This document shows positions 25,893 through 35,198 of a stretch of 64,000 nucleotides of DNA, one piece after another. This DNA is from Pseudomonas marincola (GTDB lineage: Bacteria > Pseudomonadota > Gammaproteobacteria > Pseudomonadales > Pseudomonadaceae): the NCBI RefSeq assembly GCF_900116605.1, contig NZ_FPBC01000011.1, positions 1 to 64,000 on the forward strand, written 5' to 3'. The notes beneath the pieces are model-generated. The model had not been told where the DNA came from. It did not search any database and saw nothing but the letters and a program-made list of their open reading frames with translations. Every line of letters starts with the position of its first letter. Position 1 is the first letter of the stretch. The position numbers and the translations under genes are program-made.

Positions 25893-27272
25893 ATGATCAA
25901 AGACCCTTTCCAACGCCTGAACCTCGACCGTGAGGTGCTGAGCGTCAGCCAGTTGAACAACCGCGCACGCTTGCTGCTTGAAGACGTGTTCTCGAGCATT
26001 TGGGTTGAAGGGGAAATATCCAACCTGGCCAAGCCTGCTTCAGGCCACGTTTACTTCACCCTCAAAGACAGTAAAGCCCAAGTTCGCTGCGCCTTGTTCC
26101 GCCAAAGTGCCGCGCGGGTACGCGAAGCGCTGCGTGACGGGCTGGCGGTTAAAGTGCGCGGCAAAGTCTCATTGTTTGAGGGCCGTGGCGACTACCAGCT
26201 GATTCTCGACAGCGTTGAGCCAGCAGGTGACGGCGCCTTGCGTCTGGCCTTTGAGGCGCTGAAAGAAAAACTCGGTGAAGAAGGCTTGTTTTCCGCCGAG
26301 CGCAAAATCCCCCTGCCGGTTCACCCCAAACGCATCGGTATTGTCAGCTCGCCCACCGGTGCGGTGATACGCGACATCATCAGCGTGTTCCGCCGCCGCG
26401 CCCCGCAAGTCGAGTTGAACCTGATCCCGACTGCGGTGCAGGGCCGTGAAGCCACCGGGCAAATTGTGCGGGCGCTGCAACTGGCCGACAAACAAGGCTT
26501 TGATGCTTTGATACTGGCGCGCGGTGGTGGCTCGCTGGAAGATTTGTGGTGCTTCAACGAGGAAGTTGTCGCACGGGCAATTGATGCCTGTGTCACACCA
26601 ATTGTCAGCGCCGTCGGCCATGAAACCGACGTTTCTATCAGCGACTTTGTTGCCGATGTGCGCGCACCAACGCCCTCCGCCGCCGCCGAGTTGCTGGCCC
26701 CAGACAGCAGTGAACTGGTGCAGCGCCTGAATACCCTGCAGCGCCGGTTAATGCTGCGCATGCAAGGCCACCTGCAACACGAACGCATGCGCCTTGAGGG
26801 CGTCAGCCGTCGCCTGCGCCATCCCGGCGAACGTCTGCGCCAGCAAGCACAAGGGCTGGACGACCTTGAAATGCGCCTGCACCGCGCGGTCGAATGGCAA
26901 CTGAATAAACGTCGCGAGCGCTTTAATCATTTGCAAACTCGCCTGGCCGGGCAACATCCGGGGCGTAGCTTGCAGCTCTTCCAACAGCGCCTGAACAGCC
27001 TCGCCGAGCGCTTGCCGCGAGCCATCAACGAAACCCTCAAAGGCCGGCGACTGGCGCTGCAAAGCCAGGTGCAAACACTGAACGCCGTCAGCCCGCTGGC
27101 AACCCTGGGCCGTGGCTACAGCATTCTGCTGGATGAACACAGCCGGGTAATCCGCAGCGCCGCCGACACCCGACCGGGCCAACGCCTGAAAGCCCGCTTA
27201 GGCGAAGGCGAATTGGATGTGCGCGTTGAAGACAACCATATCCAACCCGCGACGTTGTCACTGCTGGATTAG
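25893..27272 (+). CDS. xseA: Exodeoxyribonuclease VII large subunit
   Basis: A 459-residue protein with an N-terminal OB fold (about 18-115; LNNRARLLLEDVFSSIWVEGEIS), a central catalytic domain containing GIVSSPTGAVIRDI and LARGGGSLEDLWCFNEE, and a long C-terminal coiled coil (about 280-420). With XseB it forms ExoVII, which degrades single-stranded DNA from both ends in mismatch and damage repair. Length is standard. XseB is not in this window. Confidence 0.95.
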   Translation: MIKDPFQRLNLDREVLSVSQLNNRARLLLEDVFSSIWVEGEISNLAKPASGHVYFTLKDSKAQVRCALFRQSAARVREALRDGLAVKVRGKVSLFEGRGDYQLILDSVEPAGDGALRLAFEALKEKLGEEGLFSAERKIPLPVHPKRIGIVSSPTGAVIRDIISVFRRRAPQVELNLIPTAVQGREATGQIVRALQLADKQGFDALILARGGGSLEDLWCFNEEVVARAIDACVTPIVSAVGHETDVSISDFVADVRAPTPSAAAELLAPDSSELVQRLNTLQRRLMLRMQGHLQHERMRLEGVSRRLRHPGERLRQQAQGLDDLEMRLHRAVEWQLNKRRERFNHLQTRLAGQHPGRSLQLFQQRLNSLAERLPRAINETLKGRRLALQSQVQTLNAVSPLATLGRGYSILLDEHSRVIRSAADTRPGQRLKARLGEGELDVRVEDNHIQPATLSLLD

Positions 27273-27286
27273 AGCCACTCACAACT

Positions 27287-28222
27287 ATGATTCGCATTAA
27301 CCAGCGCGCACTCGCCTATCTGAACGAAGTGATTCATCACGGCTCTGTTCGCCGCGCTGCGCAACAGCTCAACATTGACCCTTCGGCCATTAGCCGGCAA
27401 ATCTCCGCACTCGAGTCCGAACTGGATATCCGCTTACTCGACCGAACTCCACATGGGGTTCATCCAACCGAAGCGGGTGAGCTGTTGGTTGCCCACTACC
27501 GCCAGCAGCAAGCCAATGACCGAGGGGTACTTTCGCGGCTTTCCGACCTGCAGGGGTTACGTCAGGGTCGCGTTCGTATTGCCGTTGGCGAGGGTTTCAT
27601 CACCGACCTGATATCGCAACCACTGCAAAGCTTTATTCTCAACCACCCGGGAATAGACCTTGAAGTGCGGATGGCAGGAGCCAACGAGGCCGTTGGTTTG
27701 GTTAAAGAAGATGCCGTGGATTTCGCCCTTGTTTACGCCCCTCCTGAAGACGACGCCCTGCATATTGAAGTCGATACGCGACAACCTTTGGATCTGATTA
27801 TTCCCCCTGAGCATCCGCTGGCTGATATCACTACGCCAGTGCCGATGTCGGCATTGCGCAATGAATCACTGGCACTCATTCACAGCAGTACGGGCATGGG
27901 CCAGTTAGCCGTTATCGTCGCCCAACTGGAGCACATGCAGCTGCAGCCGAAAATGCGCACCAACTCTGTGGCAGTTCTGGTCAACTTTGTGAAGTCTGGG
28001 ATTGGCGTAGCGTTCATGCCGGAGCTCACCGTTAGCCAAGAGATCGAAGCAGGGACTATCAAGCGATGCAGCTTGGCCAATCGGGCATTGCGTGACGCCC
28101 GCGCGCGTATTGTCAGCCATAAAGGCCGCGAACTCACGGTCGCCAGTAAAGCGTGCCTGGATCACTTACAGCAGGGTATGCGCTTTTTTAACGATCACGC
28201 CCCAAGCATTCTCAAACGCTAA
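27287..28222 (+). CDS. LysR-family transcriptional regulator
   Basis: A 311-residue LysR protein with an N-terminal winged helix (about 1-65; VHHGSVRRAAQQLNIDPSAIS-like, ending LLDRTPHGVHPTEAG) and a periplasmic-binding-fold effector domain. It is directly upstream of the TRAP operon and reads the same way. A 15-bp palindrome at 28268-28282 between the two is a likely binding site. It probably senses the transported compound. Confidence 0.88.
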   Translation: MIRINQRALAYLNEVIHHGSVRRAAQQLNIDPSAISRQISALESELDIRLLDRTPHGVHPTEAGELLVAHYRQQQANDRGVLSRLSDLQGLRQGRVRIAVGEGFITDLISQPLQSFILNHPGIDLEVRMAGANEAVGLVKEDAVDFALVYAPPEDDALHIEVDTRQPLDLIIPPEHPLADITTPVPMSALRNESLALIHSSTGMGQLAVIVAQLEHMQLQPKMRTNSVAVLVNFVKSGIGVAFMPELTVSQEIEAGTIKRCSLANRALRDARARIVSHKGRELTVASKACLDHLQQGMRFFNDHAPSILKR

Positions 28223-28267
28223 TTCGGTTCCGACCTGACTGGTAAAGCGCACAGAGCGCCTTACGTG

Positions 28268-28282
28268 TTGCATTTAAAGCAA
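28268..28282. promoter_or_regulatory. Candidate LysR-type operator
   Basis: TTGCATTTAAAGCAA is a perfect palindrome with the T-N11-A core expected for LysR proteins. It lies 46 bp after the LysR gene and 128 bp before the TRAP binding-protein gene. Confidence 0.5.
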
Positions 28283-28409
28283 CGCATAAAGACTTGAATA
28301 GTCAACACAACAACAGCTAGCTTCTGACCACCCAAGGTTTGGGCAACCAACACTCACAACAATAATTCACTCCTAACTTTCTAAATCGCTCTGCCATAAG
28401 GAAAATAAT

Positions 28410-29444
28410 ATGCATTCGAAATTGCGCTCACGTTTGGCCCGTCGTGTGACCACGGGGCTGCTATTCACCGCTATGAGTTTGGCTGGCGCGATGTCGTACG
28501 CGGCGACTGAAATCAATCTCAGCTATAACGGCGCCGCTGATAGCGAGAAAAACCCGGTTCATTTATTTGCCAGCAACCTCAAACGTATCGCTGAAGAAAA
28601 AAGTGGCGGCGAGCTGAGCATCAAGCTTTATCCCAACAGCATGCTGGGCGAAGAAGAGCAGCGTATGGAGCAGGTGATCAGCACGCCGGGCCTGAACATT
28701 GCTTCGTTTGCCGGCGTGGCCCCACTGTTCCCTGAAATCTATGTCAGCGCGATCCCGTTCATGTTCAAGGACGCTGCTGCTGCGCACCAGTTCTTCGATA
28801 ATGGCGAGTACTGGAAGGCTGCTAAAACCGAGTTTAAAAACCGCACCGGTGTCGAGATGCTGGCCGTTGTTGAGGAAGGTGGCTTCCTGAACTTCACCAA
28901 CAACAAAAAGCCAATCAAATCGCCTGAGGATTTTGCCGGCTTGCGCTTCCGCGCAATGGACCCGAGCCAAGTGGCGCTTTATGAGTCGTTTGGTGCATCC
29001 GGCACGCCTATTCCATGGACTGAGCTGTACATGGGCTTGCGTACAGGCGTAGCCGACGGCCAGATGAACCCGACGTCTTACATCATTCTTGGCAGCCTTT
29101 ACCAAGTGCAGAAGTACCTGACTCTGGCCAACATCCAGTACTCCGATCAATTCCTGGTTGCCAATGGCGACATGCTGGCTGCGCTTCCAGAGAAAGACCG
29201 TGACGCTCTGCTCGCGGCGAGTGAGGAGGCGACCAAACTTAACCGTGAGGCCATTGCCAAACAGCAGGAAAGCGATATCACCTTCCTCAAAGCCGAAGGT
29301 ATGGAAGTCATCCAGCCTGACGCCAAGGATCTCGCCGCATTCCAGAGCAAAGGTCAGCCGGCCTATCTGGAGTGGCTGAAAGCGCAAAAGATTGATGCCA
29401 AATGGATCGATATGGCGCTCAAAGACACCGGCCTCAATCAATAA
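28410..29444 (+). CDS. TRAP transporter solute-binding protein (DctP type)
   Basis: A 344-residue periplasmic binding protein with a signal peptide (about 1-32, ending SYAATE). The DctP family signature is present: the region GLRFRAMDPSQVALYESFG contains the arginine (LRFR) that binds substrate carboxylates, and TELYMGLRTGVADGQMNP follows. It delivers an organic acid or another carboxylate-bearing solute to the DctQM membrane pair. AAGGAAAATA precedes the ATG. A strong hairpin follows the gene, which may keep its expression above that of the membrane genes. Confidence 0.92.
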   Translation: MHSKLRSRLARRVTTGLLFTAMSLAGAMSYAATEINLSYNGAADSEKNPVHLFASNLKRIAEEKSGGELSIKLYPNSMLGEEEQRMEQVISTPGLNIASFAGVAPLFPEIYVSAIPFMFKDAAAAHQFFDNGEYWKAAKTEFKNRTGVEMLAVVEEGGFLNFTNNKKPIKSPEDFAGLRFRAMDPSQVALYESFGASGTPIPWTELYMGLRTGVADGQMNPTSYIILGSLYQVQKYLTLANIQYSDQFLVANGDMLAALPEKDRDALLAASEEATKLNREAIAKQQESDITFLKAEGMEVIQPDAKDLAAFQSKGQPAYLEWLKAQKIDAKWIDMALKDTGLNQ

Positions 29445-29460
29445 TCGCAACACGGTAACT

Positions 29461-29484
29461 GCCGCCCCGCACTGACGGGGCGGC
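29461..29484 (+). other. Intra-operon hairpin after the binding-protein gene
   Basis: GCCGCCCCG and CGGGGCGGC form a perfect 9-bp stem with a 6-base loop and no T-run. Placed between dctP and dctQ, it may protect the upstream mRNA or attenuate transcription, as in many binding-protein operons. Confidence 0.6.
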
Positions 29485-29506
29485 CCTCCCCTGATCCGGA
29501 GTTTCT

Positions 29507-30001
29507 ATGCGTTCCTTACTACAGCGCACCAGCAGTGTGCTACTGAATCTGGGTGCCTTGCTGTTGCTGCTTGATTTGCTGCTGCTCATTTATGGCGTGT
29601 TTGCCCGTTACCTGATTGGTAGTTCGCCGATTTGGATGGATGAACTCGCCCGATACCTGATCATTGGCAGCGTCATGTTGGTTCTTGGGGCTCTGTGGGT
29701 TCACGGTGGGCACATGCGCATCAACCTGCTCGAACAACACCTGCCGCACAAGCTCGCTCGTGTCTTGAAGTGTTATCAGTGGTTAATCGCGCTGAGCTTT
29801 TTTGCCTTCGCCACTTGGGCCAGTTATCGCTATGCCTTGAACGCCAGTCGCTTCCAGAGCCTTGGTTTGGGCGTGAGCCGCATGTGGCCGCTGCTTAGCC
29901 TGCCGATAGGGTTTGGCTTACTCACTTTGATGGTGCTTTTGCAGGGCCCATGGTCTGCAAGTCAGACGGAGCAGACCACAGAACAGGGGCTCAAGCCATG
30001 A
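29507..30001 (+). CDS. TRAP transporter small permease (DctQ type)
   Basis: A 164-residue membrane protein with four predicted helices and the DctQ motif around IWMDELARYLIIGSVMLVLGA. It pairs with the large permease; its stop overlaps the DctM start as ATGA, showing translational coupling. CCGGAG lies ahead of the ATG. Confidence 0.9.
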   Translation: MRSLLQRTSSVLLNLGALLLLLDLLLLIYGVFARYLIGSSPIWMDELARYLIIGSVMLVLGALWVHGGHMRINLLEQHLPHKLARVLKCYQWLIALSFFAFATWASYRYALNASRFQSLGLGVSRMWPLLSLPIGFGLLTLMVLLQGPWSASQTEQTTEQGLKP

Positions 30002-31278
30002 TGGGTTTTGCAATGATCGCAGCTTTTGCAGTCAACCTGATTCTGGGCCTGCCACTGTTTCTCTGCTTACTGCTGACTGCCTTGGTTGGCTTCCTTTTTA
30101 TCGATCCCAATCTGTTCTTCAACATCCTGCCCCAGCGTTTTTTTGGCGGCATGGATATTTTTTCGCTCATGGCAATTCCACTGTTTGTCTTAGCGGGCAA
30201 CCTGATGAACAGTTCAGGCATGACCCCGCGTTTGATGCGCTTAGCCAATGCCTTGGTGGGCCATTTCCGCGGCGGACTGGGCCACGTCAACGTGGTGGCT
30301 GGGGTTTTCTTTGCGGGCGTTAACGGTTCAGCAGCTGCAGACGCATCAGCGCTCAGCACTCTGCTGGTTCCGGCGATGGAAAAAGAGGGTTACTCACGCA
30401 AATTTGCCGCGGGTTTAACCGCAGGTAGCTCCCTGATTGGGCCGATTATTCCGCCTAGCATCTTCATGATTCTGTATTCATCCCTGACCAATACCTCTGT
30501 CGGCGAGCTGTTCCTTGCAGGCGTCATTCCGGGCTTGGTTCTGGCTGTTGCTTTCATGACCATGAATGCGCTGTATGCGCGGAAAGCCGGATTGCAGGCG
30601 CAAAACAAGAAACCATCCTGGGCAGAAGTATTTGCGGCTGTAGCAGGCGCCTCAACCGCGTTGGTCGCACCGACTCTGATCGTTGCCGGTATTGTGCTTG
30701 GCTTGGTGACGCCTACCGAATCCGGGGCAATTATTGTCCTGTACGTTGCCTTGATCGGCTTCATCCAGCGCGAGCTTACGCTGGCAGGATTCTGGAAGTC
30801 GATTCAAGAAACCGTCCGCCTTACCGCCAGCATCTACGCAATTATCGCTGCGGCGTCGGTGGTTAACTGGTTGCTCAACTATGCGCAAGTCGCCAGTGAA
30901 TTCGCGACCATGCTGCAACCATTCAGCCATTCTCCAACCCTGATGCTGTTAGTGATCAGCATGATCATTTTCATCTGCGGCATGGTCATGGAAGAAGTAT
31001 CGGTGCTGATGCTACTCACCCCGATCATCGCCCCCGTCGCTCTGGCCGCCGGTGTAGACCCAGTTCATCTAGGGCTGATCTTCACCCTGAACATCACCAT
31101 TGCGATGATCACCCCGCCGATGGGCTCGTGCTTGTTTATTGTTGCGACCATCAGCAAGTTGAGTATCACCGAGATGTTCAAAGGCATTTGGCCGTTTATC
31201 GCGGTTGCCTTGAGCGTGCTGTACATCCTGATCCTCTTCCCTTCCCTGACCCTCTGGTTGCCGCGTTTGTTGAGCTGA
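29998..31278 (+). CDS. TRAP transporter large permease (DctM type)
   Basis: A 426-residue inner-membrane protein with about 12 helices. Typical family segments are FFGGMDIFSLMAIPLFVLAGNLMNSSG, FFAGVNGSAAADASALSTLL, IGPIIPPSIFMILYSS and the ITPPMGSCLF re-entrant loop. It drives sodium-coupled uptake of the solute bound by the DctP protein. I use the ATG at 29998 (overlapping the DctQ stop) rather than the longer frame. The dipeptidase gene starts 4 bp after its stop. Confidence 0.93.
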   Translation: MMGFAMIAAFAVNLILGLPLFLCLLLTALVGFLFIDPNLFFNILPQRFFGGMDIFSLMAIPLFVLAGNLMNSSGMTPRLMRLANALVGHFRGGLGHVNVVAGVFFAGVNGSAAADASALSTLLVPAMEKEGYSRKFAAGLTAGSSLIGPIIPPSIFMILYSSLTNTSVGELFLAGVIPGLVLAVAFMTMNALYARKAGLQAQNKKPSWAEVFAAVAGASTALVAPTLIVAGIVLGLVTPTESGAIIVLYVALIGFIQRELTLAGFWKSIQETVRLTASIYAIIAAASVVNWLLNYAQVASEFATMLQPFSHSPTLMLLVISMIIFICGMVMEEVSVLMLLTPIIAPVALAAGVDPVHLGLIFTLNITIAMITPPMGSCLFIVATISKLSITEMFKGIWPFIAVALSVLYILILFPSLTLWLPRLLS

Positions 31279-31282
31279 AACT

Positions 31283-32044
31283 ATGCATAACTGTGAAAAG
31301 CCCATTGCCAACTACGACGAGCCAAACTGGCATGCGGTATCTGCTATTCCTATCGTCGAATGCCAGCAACCGCTGCAAGTACTCGGCTTGAGCCCTGCGT
31401 TCAGCGTTTACCCAGCCTATCACCGGCTGGGCGTACCCAATGCGATTGCTGAGTGCTACGCGCGCAGCGAAGTTTTTGAGCGTCTGTTAGAAGTAACCCG
31501 TCTTTTACCGGCCGGCACTCGCTTGGTCATACTGGATGCATGGCGACCATTTGCCGTGCAACAGTACTTGTACGAAAGCCTTTCGGACGCGTTAACCGAG
31601 TACTACCCAGACGCAGATAACGCACAGCTGGAGCACCTGACCCGCCAATACGTTTCGCCGCCCAGCACCAACCGCACAGCCCCGAGCCCGCACCTTACCG
31701 GAGGCGCGGTGGACGTGACCTTGTGCGATGCTGAAGGACGCTTTCTGGACATGGGCACAGAATTTGACGAAGCCAGCCCACTCTCATCAACAGCCGCATT
31801 TGAGCTGATTGAACAACCCAATACGCGGCAGACGCTGGTACGCAAGAACCGTCGGATTCTTTACAACGCAATGCTTGCGGCAGGCTTCAGCAACCTGCCC
31901 AGCGAGTGGTGGCACTACGATTTCGGTGACCAGCTATGGGCCTGGAGTTGCAGCCAGCCTCAGGCAATTTATGGCCCAAGCCAAATCCAATCACTCGATA
32001 ACCTTTGGCGGCAGCAACTCGAGCAGCAAATGGGTAAACGCTGA
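31283..32044 (+). CDS. D-alanyl-D-alanine dipeptidase (VanX/DdpX family)
   Basis: A 253-residue zinc peptidase of family M15D. Zinc ligands are H137 and D144 in SPHLTGGAVDVTL and H211 in EWWHYDFG; E208 is the catalytic base and R88 (DAWRPF) the transition-state arginine. No signal peptide is present, so it acts in the cytoplasm, cutting D-Ala-D-Ala to D-alanine. It is slightly longer than DdpX (about 190) because of N- and C-terminal extensions. It sits 4 bp after the TRAP permease, which points to an import-and-hydrolysis unit for D-Ala-D-Ala or a similar dipeptide. The exact substrate is not proven. Confidence 0.85.
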   Translation: MHNCEKPIANYDEPNWHAVSAIPIVECQQPLQVLGLSPAFSVYPAYHRLGVPNAIAECYARSEVFERLLEVTRLLPAGTRLVILDAWRPFAVQQYLYESLSDALTEYYPDADNAQLEHLTRQYVSPPSTNRTAPSPHLTGGAVDVTLCDAEGRFLDMGTEFDEASPLSSTAAFELIEQPNTRQTLVRKNRRILYNAMLAAGFSNLPSEWWHYDFGDQLWAWSCSQPQAIYGPSQIQSLDNLWRQQLEQQMGKR

Positions 32045-32055
32045 GCAGTCGCCAC

Positions 32056-32616
32056 TCAATCCGCCCCACGCCCCAGCATCGCCCTGAGCGTCTGGTCACG
32101 CAAAATGAAGTGATGATAAAGCGCTGCCGCTACGTGCAGCGCGATCAACGCGGGCAGCAATACCTCACTGCCCCACTCCTGATGAAACAGCGCGAACGGT
32201 TCCTGAAAGGTGATCATCAGCATGTTTTGCTCACTGACAAACTGCCGGGCCGCAGGCAACTGCGCGAAGCTGTCCAGCATCCAGTGCCCTGCTATCGGCA
32301 ATTTGAAACCAAGGCCCATGTAGGCGCTTAGTGGAATCAGCAGCAACAGGCTGTAGAGCGCGAACTTGCTCAGTTTCGCCAGCCAGCCGCGACGCTCGGA
32401 GCGGCGGCGCATTACAATGGCCAGGACACTGAATACGCCGACCAGCAGTCCCGCGTTAATATGCACCACCAGTGAATACCAGTTGCTCACTTCAAGCTGC
32501 GTGGTGAGGTAACTGCGGTAATACGCGCTGAGATAGACCCCGCTCAGCAGCAACACGATCAGCCAATGCAGATTGCGCGTGCACGCGCTCACGGGGCGTG
32601 GGGTGATGACATCCAT
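32056..32616 (-). CDS. Cytochrome b561-type membrane protein
   Basis: A 186-residue membrane protein with four helices. Candidate haem ligands are H20 region histidine (RNLHWLIV), the HINAG histidine, H in ALFHQEWG and the HVAAALYHH pair. It belongs to the prokaryotic b561 group that passes electrons across the inner membrane, for example to quinone or oxygen. I start at the ATG at 32616, preceded by GAGTG; the frame could begin at a GTG three codons earlier. It converges with the dipeptidase gene across 11 bp. Confidence 0.85.
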   Translation of the reverse strand: MDVITPRPVSACTRNLHWLIVLLLSGVYLSAYYRSYLTTQLEVSNWYSLVVHINAGLLVGVFSVLAIVMRRRSERRGWLAKLSKFALYSLLLLIPLSAYMGLGFKLPIAGHWMLDSFAQLPAARQFVSEQNMLMITFQEPFALFHQEWGSEVLLPALIALHVAAALYHHFILRDQTLRAMLGRGAD

Positions 32617-32793
32617 ATCATTCACTCGATTGAATTAATTGGCGGACTTTACCTCAAACTGCAGCACATCCCTGTAACGAATGTCGGGACTCAATGCCAC
32701 ACTGGCCAGACATCTATTGAAACGTCCATCGCTTCACAGCACCCCGACTTTAAGCCAGCATTGTGCTGCCAACCCAGATAACCCGAGTTGCCC

Positions 32794-33642
32794 ATGCCAC
32801 GTTTTTACCCTCGCCTGATCCTCATTCTGCTCATTGCGTTCAGTGCCATGCAAGCCCATGCCGAAGGCTTTATCAGCCGTTTACTCAACAAGCCGGTGCC
32901 TGGTGGTGTTGCCGTAATTGACCTGGGCAATGGCGAGCAAGCGCCGAGCGCAACGTATCAGGGCAATCCGGTGCTGATCATCAAAGAGGATGGCCAGCGC
33001 TGGATCGCCATCGTCGGCGTACCGCTAACCGTCAAAGCTGGTACTCAGCAGTTGCAGGTTAACGCCGGCTCCGGCCAGCAGACGGTGAGTTTTGCGGTGG
33101 GCAGCAAGAAATACGCAGAACAGCGCATCAAGATCAAGAACAAGCAGCAGGTCAATCCGAACGCCAGCAATCTCAAGCGGATCAACCGCGAGCTGGCCGA
33201 GCAGAATGCCGCCTACGCGCAGTTCAGTGCGCGCCAGCCGAGCAACCTGCTGTTCGACCGACCCGTGAACGGCCCGCTTTCGAGTCCGTTCGGCTTGCGT
33301 CGGTTCTTCAATGGCGAGGAGCGTAATCCCCACTCGGGGCTGGATTTCGCCGCCAGCAGCGGCACTCCAATCAAGGCACCTGCTGCCGGCAAGGTGATAC
33401 TCACCGGCAACCTGTTTTTCAACGGCAACACCGTTTTTGTCGATCACGGCCAGGGCTTGATCAGCATGTTCTGCCACATGTCTAAGATAGACGTGAAGGT
33501 CGGTGATGAGGTGCCGCGCGGCGGCGTGCTCGGCAAGGTCGGCGCAACAGGCCGCGCCACTGGCCCGCATTTGCATTGGAATGTCAGTTTGAATGCCGTG
33601 CGGGTTGATCCGGCCATTTTTATCGGCGCGTTCAAACCTTAG
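32794..33642 (+). CDS. M23/LytM-family peptidoglycan endopeptidase
   Basis: A 282-residue exported protein with a signal peptide (about 1-23, ending QAHAEG). The C-terminal LytM domain has the zinc motifs HSGLDFAA and GPHLHWNVSL, with a DHGQGLISMFCHMS segment between. An N-terminal beta domain (about 30-100) may act as an inhibitory or binding module. Both catalytic histidine sites are intact, so it is probably an active endopeptidase rather than an activator. The ATG at 32794 is chosen over an upstream TTG. Confidence 0.88.
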   Translation: MPRFYPRLILILLIAFSAMQAHAEGFISRLLNKPVPGGVAVIDLGNGEQAPSATYQGNPVLIIKEDGQRWIAIVGVPLTVKAGTQQLQVNAGSGQQTVSFAVGSKKYAEQRIKIKNKQQVNPNASNLKRINRELAEQNAAYAQFSARQPSNLLFDRPVNGPLSSPFGLRRFFNGEERNPHSGLDFAASSGTPIKAPAAGKVILTGNLFFNGNTVFVDHGQGLISMFCHMSKIDVKVGDEVPRGGVLGKVGATGRATGPHLHWNVSLNAVRVDPAIFIGAFKP

Positions 33643-33671
33643 CAATCGCCCGACTCAACACCATGATTTTG

Positions 33672-33690
33672 GGCAGCTACGCTGCCTTTA
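33672..33690 (+). terminator. Short hairpin after the M23 gene
   Basis: GGCAGC-TAC-GCTGCC followed by TTTAGC, 30 bp after the stop. The stem is short and the T-run weak. Confidence 0.4.
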
Positions 33691-33762
33691 GCACTTTGCT
33701 AATGTGCGCCACTTAATCAGCGCCGACCTCAGTAGCGGCTGTCAGGTAACACGGAGTGACCC

Positions 33763-35019
33763 ATGCCGGAACAAATAAACACCTGGATGGCTTGGCTGGA
33801 ACAGCATCCCGACCTTTTCACCCTCTGCGCGTCTGTGCTTCTGGTACTGATTGCCGTTGCGTGTAACTGGCTGGTCAAGCGCATTCTGGTTCGCGGCCTG
33901 CAAATGGTCGCCAGCAGCACGCGACTCTGGCGCGAAGCGCAATTGCACGACAGCGGCATTATCAAGCGTCTGTCGAACGTGGTTCCGGCGCTGATAATCT
34001 CCAAGGGCGTGACCCTGATTGACGGGTTTCCAGAAACCTTCGCCACCGTGGTCAGTAACGTCTGCAATGCGTTTATCGTGCTGACGATTGCCATCGCTAT
34101 CAACGGCGCGCTGGATCTGGTCAACCTGATCTACCAGCGCCGCCCCGATGCTTACCGCCGCCCGATCAAAGGCTACTTGCAGGTCGTGCAGATCATCATC
34201 AGCGTAATCGCCGCCATCCTCATGGTCGCGGTTCTGATAGATCGCTCACCGCTGATTTTACTCTCCGGCCTTGGCGCAATGGCGGCGGTGCTGATGTTGA
34301 TTTTTCAGGACACGATTCTCTCGCTGGTGGCGAGCGTGCAGATTTCGTCCAACGACATCGTCCGTGTCGGTGACTGGATTGAAATGCCCCAGCTCAATGC
34401 AGACGGTGATGTGGTCGATATCGCCCTGCACATGGTCAAGGTGCAGAACTGGGACAAAACCATCACCAGTGTTCCGACCCGACGTTTCATCACCGATCCT
34501 TTCAAGAACTGGCGCGGCATGCAGGAGTGCGGCGGCAGGCGGATCAAGCGCAGCTTGTACATCGACCAGAACAGCATTGCCTTTTTGGGCAGCGAAGATA
34601 TTGAGCGCCTGCAACAGCTGAACCTGCTCAACGCGTACCTGGCCGACAAGAAAAGTGAGCTGCACAGCTGGAACACTGAAATTGGCGAAGGCTCGCAAGT
34701 TCAGGCAAACACCCGCCGCCTGACCAACCTGGGCACCTTTCGCGCCTATGTCGAAAACTACCTGCTCAAACACCCGGACATTCACCAGCAGATGACCCAA
34801 CTGGTGCGCCAGATGGAACCCACTGCCGACGGCCTGCCAATCGAAATCTACTGCTTTACCACAACGATTTCGTGGGCGCGCTACGAAGGTATCCAGTCGG
34901 ATATTTTCGATCACATGCTGGCGATTCTGCCGGAATTCGGCTTGCGCATTTACCAGCATCCGAGTGGCACCGACATGCGCGGCCTCACTCGCCAGCAGCC
35001 GGATTACAAGCTGCCTTGA
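33763..35019 (+). CDS. YbdG-like mechanosensitive channel (MscS family)
   Basis: A 418-residue inner-membrane protein with about five N-terminal helices, followed by the MscS pore and beta domain (LSGLGAMAAVLMLIFQDTILSLVASVQISSNDIVRVGDWIEMP) and a cytoplasmic domain with VQNWDKTITSVPTRRFITDPFKNWRGM. The long cytoplasmic insertion is typical of YbdG (MscM), larger than MscS. It releases solutes at hypo-osmotic shock. It is a single gene with a hairpin after its stop. Confidence 0.9.
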   Translation: MPEQINTWMAWLEQHPDLFTLCASVLLVLIAVACNWLVKRILVRGLQMVASSTRLWREAQLHDSGIIKRLSNVVPALIISKGVTLIDGFPETFATVVSNVCNAFIVLTIAIAINGALDLVNLIYQRRPDAYRRPIKGYLQVVQIIISVIAAILMVAVLIDRSPLILLSGLGAMAAVLMLIFQDTILSLVASVQISSNDIVRVGDWIEMPQLNADGDVVDIALHMVKVQNWDKTITSVPTRRFITDPFKNWRGMQECGGRRIKRSLYIDQNSIAFLGSEDIERLQQLNLLNAYLADKKSELHSWNTEIGEGSQVQANTRRLTNLGTFRAYVENYLLKHPDIHQQMTQLVRQMEPTADGLPIEIYCFTTTISWARYEGIQSDIFDHMLAILPEFGLRIYQHPSGTDMRGLTRQQPDYKLP

Positions 35020-35030
35020 TTGGCGCTTTG

Positions 35031-35059
35031 CGGGTGACGTGGCAGGCACAGGTCACCCG
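35031..35059 (+). terminator. Hairpin after the mechanosensitive channel gene
   Basis: CGGGTGAC and GTCACCCG form an 8-bp stem with a 13-base loop starting 12 bp after the stop. There is no T-run, so the terminator role is plausible but not certain. Confidence 0.45.
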
Positions 35060-35198
35060 TCAAAACAACTGCGCAATTATTGCCACCAACCACCCAAGAT
35101 TACGCAATAAATCCTCACCCAAACCGCTTTAATGGCGTTATTCACCAATTTTCAAGACAAGCTTGCCAGCTTTTACCTACATCAGTAGTGTTAGTGCC

